NCBI GenBank assembly: GCA_045807125.1
Contig: JBJMHZ010000025.1
Location: 1 to 19,018 of the forward strand
Origin: JBJMHZ01 sp045807125
Lineage (GTDB): Bacteria > Actinomycetota > Actinomycetes > JAWWOL01
DNA length: 19,018 nt
Reading direction: 5' to 3'
Shown: in pieces, positions 6,915 to 13,353 of the stretch
Numbering within the stretch: position 1 is the stretch's first letter
How the letters are laid out: the number at the start of each line of letters is the position of its first letter
The notes under the pieces: generated by a model
Seen by the model: the letters and a program-made list of their open reading frames with translations, nothing else
What the model was told of the DNA's origin: nothing
Database searches by the model: none
Position numbers and translations under genes: made by a program

Positions 6915-6931
6915 ATGCACGAACCGTGCAT
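6915..6931 (+). promoter_or_regulatory. ArgR operator (ARG box) upstream of argC
   Basis: ATGCACGAACCGTGCAT is a perfect 6-bp inverted repeat with a 5-nt spacer. The half-sites keep the ATGCA/TGCAT core of ARG boxes described before argC in Streptomyces, and the general TGnAT...ATnCA layout of arginine-repressor sites. It overlaps the likely transcription start and lies 24 bases before argC. A candidate argR gene is in the same cluster. I found no second copy elsewhere in the window. The identification rests on symmetry, position and resemblance to the recalled consensus. Confidence 0.75.
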
Positions 6932-6955
6932 AGACGGGGCTCTTCGGGGGGGCTG

Positions 6956-7972
6956 ATGGGGGCGACGGCTGCCGTCGTCGGTGCTAGCGGCTATGCGGGG
7001 GGCGAGCTCGTCCGGCTCCTCCTCGCCCACCCTCTTCTCGAGGTCGGTCCGCTCATCGCAGGTACGAGGGCCGGTGCGCCGGTCACCAGCGTGCATCCGC
7101 ACCTGGCCGCGCTCGCCGGTCGCGCGTTCGTCGCGCTCGAGCCGGCCGACCTCGCCGCCTGCGACGTCGTCTTCCTCGCGATGCCGCACGGCGCCGCGGC
7201 GGAGGTGGCCGAGCGGCTCCCGGCCGACGGGCCGGTCGTCGTCGACCTCGGTGCCGATCACCGGCTGGCCGACGCGGAGGCATGGGCGCACTACTACGGG
7301 ACGCCGCACGCGGGGCACTGGCCGTACGGCCTGCCGGAGCTGCCTGGCGCGCGCCGGCTGCTGACCTCGGCCCGGCGCATCGCGGCGCCTGGCTGCTACC
7401 CGACGGCGGTCGCGCTCGCGCTCGCCCCGCTGCTCGCCGAGGGGATCGTGGAGCCGGACGACGTCGTCGTCGTGGCCGGCTCGGGCACCAGCGGCGCCGG
7501 CCGCAGCCCGGCGGCGCACCTGCTCGCGTCCGAGGTCATGGGCTCGCTGACGACGTACCGGCCGGGCAACCACCGGCACCTGCCGGAGATGAAGCAGGCG
7601 ACGGGCGCGCGGTCGCTGTCGTTCACGCCACTGCTGATCCCGATGCCGCGCGGGATCCTCGCCACCGTCACCGCCCGGCCGGCCGGCACGGTGACCTCCG
7701 GCGTGCTGCGGGACGCGCTGACCGCGGCGTACGCCGGCGAGCCGTTCGTCCACGTGCTGCCCGACGGCCAGTGGCCGACGACGGCCGGGACGCTCGGCTC
7801 CAACGCCTGCCATCTCCAGGCGACGGTCGACGGCGACTCGGGCCGCGCGCTCGTCGTGGGCGCGATCGACAACCTCGGCAAGGGCGCGGCCGGGCAGGCG
7901 CTGCAGTGCGCCAACCTCGCGCTCGGCATCGATGAGGGTGCCGGGCTGACCACGAATGGAGTCGCACCATGA
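6956..7972 (+). CDS. argC: N-acetyl-gamma-glutamyl-phosphate reductase
   Basis: Third step of arginine synthesis: NADPH-dependent reduction of N-acetylglutamyl phosphate to the semialdehyde. The 338-residue protein begins with the nucleotide-binding motif VVGASGYAGGELVRLL (about 7-22). The catalytic cysteine is Cys147 in AAPGCYPTAVAL, and the conserved HRHLPEM with the probable catalytic histidine is at 206-212. ATG at 6956 is chosen because the Rossmann strand begins four residues later. An in-frame GTG at 6926 lies inside the operator and adds a non-conserved MHRRGSSGGL. The ribosome-binding site is only a G-rich run (6946-6952). The stop codon overlaps the argJ start as ATGA, implying translational coupling. 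It is the first gene of the operon and sits directly behind the ARG box. Confidence 0.95.
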   Translation: MGATAAVVGASGYAGGELVRLLLAHPLLEVGPLIAGTRAGAPVTSVHPHLAALAGRAFVALEPADLAACDVVFLAMPHGAAAEVAERLPADGPVVVDLGADHRLADAEAWAHYYGTPHAGHWPYGLPELPGARRLLTSARRIAAPGCYPTAVALALAPLLAEGIVEPDDVVVVAGSGTSGAGRSPAAHLLASEVMGSLTTYRPGNHRHLPEMKQATGARSLSFTPLLIPMPRGILATVTARPAGTVTSGVLRDALTAAYAGEPFVHVLPDGQWPTTAGTLGSNACHLQATVDGDSGRALVVGAIDNLGKGAAGQALQCANLALGIDEGAGLTTNGVAP

Positions 7973-9120
7973 GCGTTACGGCCGCCCGCGGGTTCCGAGC
8001 GACGGGAGTGGCCGCCGGCCTCCGATCGAACGGCGCGCCGGACCTCGCGCTCGTGGTCAACGACGGGCCGCGCCGCGCGGCCGCCGGCGTCTTCACCGCC
8101 AACCGGGTGCAGGCGGCTCCGGTCGTGTGGTCCCGCGAGGTCGTCGGCGACGGCCGGATCGACGCCGTCGTGCTGAACTCGTCGCGGGCCAACGCGTGCA
8201 CGGGCCCGGACGGCTTCGGTGACACCCACGCGACGGCGGAGGCGGTGGCGGCCGCCCTCGGGTGCAGCACCACCGACGTCGCGGTGTGCTCGACGGGGCT
8301 CATCGGCGTGCGGCTGCCGATGGATCGCGTGCTCGCCGGCGTCGACAAGGCGGTGGCGCGGTTGTCGGGCACCGGCGGGTCGCTCGCGGCCGAGGCGATC
8401 CGTACGACGGACACCAGGTCGAAGCAGTCGGCGCTCGACGGCAAGGGCTACACGGTCGGCGGCATGGTCAAGGGCGCCGGCATGCTCGCGCCCGGCCTCG
8501 CCACCATGCTGGCGGTGCTGACGACCGACGCCGACGTCGACGCCGCGACGCTCGACTCCGCGCTGCGCGCCGCGACGCGGGTCACGTTCGACCGGGTCGA
8601 TTCCGACGGCTGCATGTCGACCAACGACACCGTGCTGGCCCTCGCCAGCGGCGCGAGCGGCGTGCGGCCGTCGTACCAGGAGCTCACCGACGTGCTGACG
8701 GCGGTCTGCGCGGACATGGCCGCCCAGTTGCTCGACGACGCGGAGGGCGCCACGAAGACGATCGCCATCACGGTCGTCGGCGCGGACTCCGAGGACGACG
8801 CGGTCGAGGTGGCGAGGTCGGTCGCGCGCAGCAACCTGTTCAAGTGCGCCATCCACGGCGAGGACCCCAACTGGGGACGTGTCCTGGCCGCGGTCGGCAC
8901 CACCGGCGCGCGCTTCGATCCCGGCGCCATCGACGTCGCGATGAACGGCGCGTGGGTGTGCCAGGCGAGTGCGCCAGGGGCGCCCCGCGAGGAGGCCGAC
9001 CTCTCCGGCCGGGAGGCGACCGTGACCATCGACCTGCACGCCGGATCCGAGCGGGCGACGGTCTGGACCAACGACCTCACGGCCATGTACGTGCACGAGA
9101 ACTCGGCATACAGCACGTGA
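7969..9120 (+). CDS. argJ: Glutamate N-acetyltransferase (ornithine acetyltransferase)
   Basis: ArgJ transfers the acetyl group from N-acetylornithine to glutamate, making the pathway cyclic; in some bacteria it also uses acetyl-CoA. The 383-residue precursor cleaves itself before the nucleophile Thr179 in GMLAPGLATML, giving alpha and beta chains. The oxyanion-hole segment STGLIG (Ser108-Thr109-Gly110) and the C-terminal NSAYST are conserved. The segment usually read as NSGxANACTG is NSSRANACTG here. No argA or argE is present in the window, which fits use of the cyclic route. The start overlaps the argC stop (ATGA), and the stop overlaps the argB start (GTGA). Confidence 0.96.
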   Translation: MSVTAARGFRATGVAAGLRSNGAPDLALVVNDGPRRAAAGVFTANRVQAAPVVWSREVVGDGRIDAVVLNSSRANACTGPDGFGDTHATAEAVAAALGCSTTDVAVCSTGLIGVRLPMDRVLAGVDKAVARLSGTGGSLAAEAIRTTDTRSKQSALDGKGYTVGGMVKGAGMLAPGLATMLAVLTTDADVDAATLDSALRAATRVTFDRVDSDGCMSTNDTVLALASGASGVRPSYQELTDVLTAVCADMAAQLLDDAEGATKTIAITVVGADSEDDAVEVARSVARSNLFKCAIHGEDPNWGRVLAAVGTTGARFDPGAIDVAMNGAWVCQASAPGAPREEADLSGREATVTIDLHAGSERATVWTNDLTAMYVHENSAYST

Positions 9121-10046
9121 CCGCGACGCTGCCCGGCGCGCTGCCTCTCCAGCGGCCCGCGGCCGGCGCCGCCGATCCGCTCGCCACCGCCGAGGCACTT
9201 GCCGCCCTGCTGCCGAGGCTGGAGCGACTGCACGGCCGCACCCTCGTCGTGAAGTACGGCGGGCACGCGATGGCCGACCAGGCGGCGAGCGCCGCCTTCG
9301 CGCAGGACGTGGCGCTGCTTCGGTACTGCGGCCTGCGGGTGGTCGTGGTGCACGGCGGCGGTCCGCAGATCGACGCGCAGCTGCGGGTCCAGGGCATCGA
9401 GAGCGCGTTCCACGCCGGCTACCGGGTCACCACGCCGGAGACCATGCACGTCGTGCGCATGGTGCTCATGGGTCAGGTCAACCGCGACGTCGTCAACGCC
9501 ATCAACGCGCACGGGCCGCTCGCGGTCGGCTGCTCCGGCGAGGACGGCCGGCTCCTCGCCGCGAGCCGGCGGGTCGCCAGCGTCGACGGGCACCTCGTCG
9601 ACCTCGGGCTGGTCGGCGACGTCGTGCGCGTCGAGCCGGCGGTGCTGACCGCGCTCCTCGACGCCGGCCGGGTGCCCGTCGTCGCGACGATCGCGCGCGG
9701 CCTGGACGGCGAGACCTACAACGTCAACGCGGACGCGGCGGCCGCGGCGCTCGCCGTCGCTCTCGGCGCCGACGGGCTCGTCGTCCTCACCGACGTCCCG
9801 GGCGTCTATGCCGACTGGCCGGCGTGCGCCGAGCTCATCGACCACCTCGACGCGGACCGGCTGCGCGCGCTGCTCCCCGGGCTCTCCGCCGGCATGGTCC
9901 CCAAGATGGAGGCGTGCCTGCACGCGGTCGAGGGCGGCGTCCCTCGCGCGCACGTCGTCGACGGCCGTGCGCCGCACTCCCTGCTGATCGAGGTCCTCAC
10001 CGGCGACGGCGCCGGTACGACGGTGACCCTGGAGGGTGCGGCGTGA
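9117..10046 (+). CDS. argB: Acetylglutamate kinase
   Basis: Phosphorylates N-acetylglutamate with ATP, usually the committed step. The 309-residue amino-acid-kinase fold shows the ATP-site Lys46 in VVKYGGHAM, the glycine-rich VHGGGPQID (78-86), the substrate loop GYRVTTPETM, and the NVNADAAAAALA and TDVPGVY segments. An N-terminal helix precedes the first strand (AEALAALLPRLERLHGRTLVVKYGG region). That helix characterises the hexameric, arginine-inhibited form, so feedback inhibition is likely by family knowledge. The start is GTG in a GTGA overlap with the argJ stop. No better start agrees with homology, and the local Shine-Dalgarno sequence is weak, so translation probably depends on ribosomes leaving argJ. 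Confidence 0.96.
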   Translation: MTATLPGALPLQRPAAGAADPLATAEALAALLPRLERLHGRTLVVKYGGHAMADQAASAAFAQDVALLRYCGLRVVVVHGGGPQIDAQLRVQGIESAFHAGYRVTTPETMHVVRMVLMGQVNRDVVNAINAHGPLAVGCSGEDGRLLAASRRVASVDGHLVDLGLVGDVVRVEPAVLTALLDAGRVPVVATIARGLDGETYNVNADAAAAALAVALGADGLVVLTDVPGVYADWPACAELIDHLDADRLRALLPGLSAGMVPKMEACLHAVEGGVPRAHVVDGRAPHSLLIEVLTGDGAGTTVTLEGAA

Positions 10047-11260
10047 CGCGCTACGACGAGCTGGCCGCGCGCTGGGACGCGACGATGATGGGGACGTACG
10101 GGACGCCGAGCCTCGCGCTGACGCACGGCTCGGGCTGCCGGGCGTGGGACGTGGAGGGTCGCGAGTACCTCGACCTGCTCGCCGGCATCGCCGTCAACTC
10201 CCTGGGCCACGCGCACCCGGCGGTGGTCGAGGCGGTGAGCCGCCAGGTGGCCACCCTCGCGCACACCAGCAACCTCGCGATGCACGAGCCCGGCATCCGG
10301 CTCGCCGAGCGGCTGCTCGGGCTGCTCGGCCGCGACGGGCGCGTCTTCTTCTGCAACAGCGGCACCGAGGCCAACGAGGCCGCGCTCAAGGTGGTCCGCC
10401 GGCACGCCGGGCCGTCCCGCCCGCGCGTGATCTCGACGCAGCGCGGGTTCCACGGCCGGACGCTCGGAGCGCTCGCCCTCACCGGCAAGGCGTCGATCCG
10501 CGAGCCGTTCGGCCCGTTCGGCCCGTTCGACGTTCAGTTCGTCCCGTACGGCGACGCGGCGGCGCTCGCGGCCGTCGTCGACGACCGCACGGCGGCGGTC
10601 TTCCTCGAGCCGACGCAGGGGGAGGCCGGCGTGATCCCGCCGCCGCCCGGCTACCTCGCCGCGGCCCGGTCGTCGTGCGACGAGACGGGGGCGCTGCTCG
10701 TCCTCGACGAGGTGCAGAGCGGCATCGGGCGCACCGGCTGGTGGTTCGCCCACCAGGCCGAGGGGGTCGAGCCCGACGTGCTGACCCTCGCGAAGGGCCT
10801 CGGCGCGGGCCTGCCGATCGGGGCGTGCATCGGCTTCGGCGCGGCCGGGTCGGCGCTCGGCAGGGGCGACCACGGGTGCACCTTCGGCGGCAACCTGGTC
10901 GCCTGCGCGGCCGCCCACGCCGTCCTCGACGTCATCGAGTCGGACGATCTGCTCGCGCGGGCCTTCGACGTCGGGACGATGCTCGCCACCGGCCTCGCCC
11001 GGCTGAGCGACGGCGGCGCGCCGCTGCTCACCGGCGTCCGCGGCAAGGGGCTGTGGCTGGCCGCGCTGTTCGAGAGCCCCGGCGCTCCCGCCTTCGAGGC
11101 CGCGGCGCGCGAGGCCGGCTTCATCGTCAACGCGGTGGGGGAGGAGGTGGTACGGCTGGCGCCGCCGCTGATCCTCACCCGGGCCGAGTGCTCCGAGCTC
11201 CTGACGGCGCTCCCCTCCCTGCTCGACGCGGCCGCGGAGGCAGTTAGGGTCAGCGCATGA
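10043..11260 (+). CDS. argD: Acetylornithine aminotransferase
   Basis: A PLP-dependent class III aminotransferase of 405 residues that converts N-acetylglutamate semialdehyde to N-acetylornithine, with glutamate as amino donor. Visible motifs are NSGTEANEAALK (cofactor phosphate region), EPTQGEAGV, LVLDEVQSGIGRTG with the PLP-ring aspartate, and the Schiff-base lysine Lys251 in LTLAKGLGAGLPIG. The GTG start overlaps the argB stop (GTGA) and has a good GGAGGG site 7 bases upstream. A small in-frame duplication, GPFGPF, lies around residues 156-161. The stop codon overlaps the start of a 9-codon mini-ORF. In some bacteria this enzyme also serves in lysine synthesis; that cannot be judged here. 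Confidence 0.96.
   Translation: MTRYDELAARWDATMMGTYGTPSLALTHGSGCRAWDVEGREYLDLLAGIAVNSLGHAHPAVVEAVSRQVATLAHTSNLAMHEPGIRLAERLLGLLGRDGRVFFCNSGTEANEAALKVVRRHAGPSRPRVISTQRGFHGRTLGALALTGKASIREPFGPFGPFDVQFVPYGDAAALAAVVDDRTAAVFLEPTQGEAGVIPPPPGYLAAARSSCDETGALLVLDEVQSGIGRTGWWFAHQAEGVEPDVLTLAKGLGAGLPIGACIGFGAAGSALGRGDHGCTFGGNLVACAAAHAVLDVIESDDLLARAFDVGTMLATGLARLSDGGAPLLTGVRGKGLWLAALFESPGAPAFEAAAREAGFIVNAVGEEVVRLAPPLILTRAECSELLTALPSLLDAAAEAVRVSA
11245..11250 (+). promoter_or_regulatory. Candidate internal -10 element before the mini-ORF
   Basis: TAGGGT lies near the end of argD, exactly six bases before the ATG of the mini-ORF. This TAnnnT-N6-ATG spacing is the arrangement expected for a leaderless actinobacterial transcript. 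No -35 is evident. It would allow the receiver gene and argF onward to be expressed separately from the ArgR-controlled argC promoter. Confidence 0.35.
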
Positions 11261-11286
11261 CCTTGGTGCGACGGGCGCGGCCATGA
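11257..11286 (+). CDS. Nine-codon mini-ORF (MTLVRRARP), possible leader peptide
   Basis: ATG to TGA encodes MTLVRRARP. Its ATG overlaps the argD stop as ATGA, and its TGA overlaps the response-regulator ATG, again as ATGA, so it bridges the 22-base gap between these genes exactly. Three of nine codons are arginine (CGA, CGG, CGG), which is suggestive inside an arginine operon. It may be a translational coupler, since the receiver gene has no good Shine-Dalgarno sequence, or an arginine-sensing leader peptide starting a leaderless mRNA from the TAGGGT element. Arginine codons are common in this GC-rich DNA, and such a short frame can arise by chance. No homology can be assessed. Confidence 0.35.
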   Translation: MTLVRRARP

Positions 11287-11681
11287 CCGCTCAGCGCATC
11301 CTCGTCGTCGAGGACGACCCGAGCGTGCGCGGACTGCTCCAGACGCTGCTCACCGCCGAGGGCTACGAGGTCTCGACCGCGTCCGACGGCCTGGCCGCCC
11401 TCGCCAAGGCGAGCGCGTCGGCGCCGTCGCTCATCCTGCTCGACGTCATGATGCCCGACCTCGGTGGCGTGCGGGTGCTGGAGGAGCTGCGCGGCGACCC
11501 GGTGCTCGCCGGCGTGCCCGTCATCGTCGTGACGGGCAAGGTGGAAGCGGCCCAGGGCTTGCGGGCGCTCCTCGGTCCCGAGATGGTCTTCGTGAAGCCG
11601 TTCGTCGTCGGTGACCTGCTGGCCAGGGTGGCGGCCGTCACCGGTGGGCAACCGCCTCCCGCCGGCCCGGCGCCCAGCTGA
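11283..11681 (+). CDS. Stand-alone response-regulator receiver protein (CheY-like)
   Basis: A 132-residue protein consisting only of a receiver domain, with no DNA-binding or enzymatic output. All phosphotransfer residues are present: acidic pocket Glu10/Asp11/Asp12 in LVVEDDPS, phosphoacceptor Asp54 in LILLDVMMPD, switch Thr84 in VIVVTGK, and Lys105 in FVKPF. A Pro/Gly-rich tail (GGQPPPAGPAPS) follows. It would act through protein contact or as a phosphate relay. It sits inside the arginine cluster between argD and argF, joined to argD through the mini-ORF, and lacks a clear ribosome-binding site. No kinase is adjacent; the PAS kinase at 2021 is the only kinase in the window. A direct role in arginine metabolism is not shown. 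Confidence 0.93.
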   Translation: MTAQRILVVEDDPSVRGLLQTLLTAEGYEVSTASDGLAALAKASASAPSLILLDVMMPDLGGVRVLEELRGDPVLAGVPVIVVTGKVEAAQGLRALLGPEMVFVKPFVVGDLLARVAAVTGGQPPPAGPAPS

Positions 11682-11751
11682 GGCCCGCGACGGCCGGCGT
11701 CCGCCCGTCCCGAAGCCCGAGACCGCGAGACAGAGAGGTTCCCTGGTCCCC

Positions 11752-12672
11752 ATGCCGCGTCACTTCCTGGTCGACGACGACCTCAGCCCGGCAGAGCAGG
11801 AGCGCATCCTGGACGACGCCGACCGGATGAAGAAGGACCGGTACGGCGAGAAGCCGCTCGCCGGTCCGCGGTCGGTGGCCGTCGTGTTCGAGAAGCCGTC
11901 GACCCGTACCAGGCTCTCGTTCGAGGCCGGCATCGCCGAGCTCGGCGGCAATCCCATCGTGATCGACGCGCGGACCACCCAGCTCGGCAGGGGCGAGACC
12001 GTCGAGGACACCGCCCGCGTGCTGTCCCGCTACGTGAGCGCGATCGTCATCCGCACCTTCGGCCAGGACCGCATCGAGGCGCTCGCCGCCGTCTCCGACG
12101 TGCCGGTCGTCAACGCGCTCACCGACCTCGCCCACCCGTGCCAGGCGCTGTCCGACCTCATGACGATCCGCGAGCGCAAGGGTGGCCTGTCGGGCTTGAC
12201 CCTGGGCTACGTGGGCGACGGCAACAACATGGCGCACTCGCTGCTGCTCGCCGGCGCCACGGCCGGCATGCGGGTACGGGTCGGGACGCCGGCCGGCTAC
12301 GAGCCGATCGAGCAGATCGTCCGCCGGGCCAACGAGATCGGCGAGCGCACCGGCGGCGCGGCCGTGCTCACCACCGACCCGCTCGAGGCCGCCCGCGACG
12401 CCGACGTCCTCTACACCGACGTGTGGGCCTCGATGGGGCAGGAGGGCGAATCCGACAGCCGGGCGCTCGTCTTCAACCCGTACCAGCTCGACGAGCGGCT
12501 GCTCGGCGCTGCCCGCGACGACGCGATCGTCCTGCACTGCCTGCCGGCTCATCGCGGCGAGGAGATCGCGGCCGAGGTGATCGACGGCCCGCACAGCGCG
12601 GTGTGGGACCAGGCCGAGAACCGCCTGCACGCGCAGAAGGCGCTGCTCGCCTTCCTGGTCGGGAACAGCTAG
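11752..12672 (+). CDS. argF: Ornithine carbamoyltransferase
   Basis: Makes citrulline from ornithine and carbamoyl phosphate, 306 residues. Carbamoyl-phosphate-binding STRTR is at 50-54, HPCQ at 128-131, the ornithine loop with the VWASMGQE segment at 224-231, and the catalytic HCLP at 262-265. All are intact, and the length is standard for the anabolic enzyme. ATG at 11752 gives the expected MPRHFLVDDDLS start. The upstream AGAGAGG (11732-11738) is the likely Shine-Dalgarno sequence, though the 13-base spacing is long. It follows the receiver gene by 70 bases, with no ARG box in the gap, and is followed two bases after its stop by the argR GTG. Confidence 0.96.
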   Translation: MPRHFLVDDDLSPAEQERILDDADRMKKDRYGEKPLAGPRSVAVVFEKPSTRTRLSFEAGIAELGGNPIVIDARTTQLGRGETVEDTARVLSRYVSAIVIRTFGQDRIEALAAVSDVPVVNALTDLAHPCQALSDLMTIRERKGGLSGLTLGYVGDGNNMAHSLLLAGATAGMRVRVGTPAGYEPIEQIVRRANEIGERTGGAAVLTTDPLEAARDADVLYTDVWASMGQEGESDSRALVFNPYQLDERLLGAARDDAIVLHCLPAHRGEEIAAEVIDGPHSAVWDQAENRLHAQKALLAFLVGNS

Positions 12673-12674
12673 CC

Positions 12675-13226
12675 GTGCCGGCCCTCGGCAGCAGCTCAGC
12701 CACCCGCCCGATCGCGCCGGCCACCAAGGCGGCCAGGCATGCCCGCATCGTCGCGATCCTGCGCAGGCGCGGCGTGCGGAGCCAGTCGGAGCTCGCGGGG
12801 CTGCTCGCCGAGGAGGGGGTGGTCGTCACCCAGGCGACCCTGAGCCGCGACCTCGACGAGCTCGGAGCGGTGAAGGCGCGGGCCGGCGACGGCGCCCTCG
12901 TCTACGCGCTGCCGGCCGACGCGGTCACCGGCCACCTCCGGCCGGCGCAGGACGACGAGCTGGCCACGCGGCTGTCCCGGCTGCTGGGCGAGCTGCTCGT
13001 CGCCGCCGAGGCCTCCGGGCAGCTCGTGGTGCTGCGCACCCCGCCAGGCGGCGCCAACCTGCTGGCCTCCGCTCTCGACAAGGCCGGCCTGCCCCAGGTC
13101 ATGGGGACCATCGCGGGCAACGACACCGTGCTGGTGATCTGCCGGGAGCGCCGCGGCGGGTCGACCGGCGCCGAGGTGGTGGACCACCTGCTCCGCCTGG
13201 CCGAGGAGCCGGCCGACGCGCGCTGA
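12675..13226 (+). CDS. argR: Arginine repressor
   Basis: ArgR is the hexameric arginine-dependent repressor of arginine genes and probably binds the palindrome before argC. The 183-residue protein has an N-terminal winged helix (about 20-75) with SQSELAGLLAEEGV and the recognition helix QATLSRDLDELG. The C-terminal oligomerisation and arginine-binding domain includes PGGANLLASALDKAGLPQVMGTIAG (about 124-148). The normally double-Asp GTIAGDD motif reads GTIAGND: Asn149 replaces the first Asp, while Asp150 is kept. The E. coli residue at that place (Asp128) binds L-arginine, so ligand response may differ. The GTG start lies two bases after the argF stop, with only a weak GGGAA upstream. About 15-20 extra N-terminal residues precede the usual start of homology. 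Confidence 0.94.
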   Translation: MPALGSSSATRPIAPATKAARHARIVAILRRRGVRSQSELAGLLAEEGVVVTQATLSRDLDELGAVKARAGDGALVYALPADAVTGHLRPAQDDELATRLSRLLGELLVAAEASGQLVVLRTPPGGANLLASALDKAGLPQVMGTIAGNDTVLVICRERRGGSTGAEVVDHLLRLAEEPADAR

Positions 13227-13246
13227 GCGCGCCGCGCTGCTGCGCG
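13218..13246 (+). terminator. Paired GC hairpins at the argR end
   Basis: GCGCGC (13218-13223) and GCGCGC (13227-13232) flank the argR stop codon TGA, which forms the loop. A second stem, CGCGC-TGCT-GCGCG (13233-13246), follows at once. No U-tract is present, so this is at best an atypical terminator or attenuating structure before the 127-base gap that precedes argG. Confidence 0.3.
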
Positions 13247-13292
13247 ATCGCCGCCCTCGACGTCCGAAGCGGTGCCGGTCCGGGCCGAGGAG

Positions 13293-13298
13293 CAGAAT
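13293..13298 (+). promoter_or_regulatory. Candidate -10 element for argGH
   Basis: CAGAAT, followed by CG, is the best -10-like hexamer in the argR-argG gap and resembles the elements before pheS and tyrS. No -35 and no ARG box are visible, so argG may have its own promoter that ArgR does not control directly. Confidence 0.3.
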
Positions 13299-13353
13299 CG
13301 GGGCGGGCGCCCGGAGCCCGTCCGCCTGCGCGCTCCATCCGGAAGGACCACCT

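Noticed and set aside
6926..6955. GTG start for argC inside the operator
   Set aside because: It adds ten non-conserved residues and lies within the ARG box; ATG at 6956 agrees with the family N-terminus.
4326..6956. Long + strand open frame of 876 codons over pheT
   Set aside because: It is an Arg/Ala/Gly-rich shifted frame of pheT with no recognisable motif; pheT is intact in its own frame.
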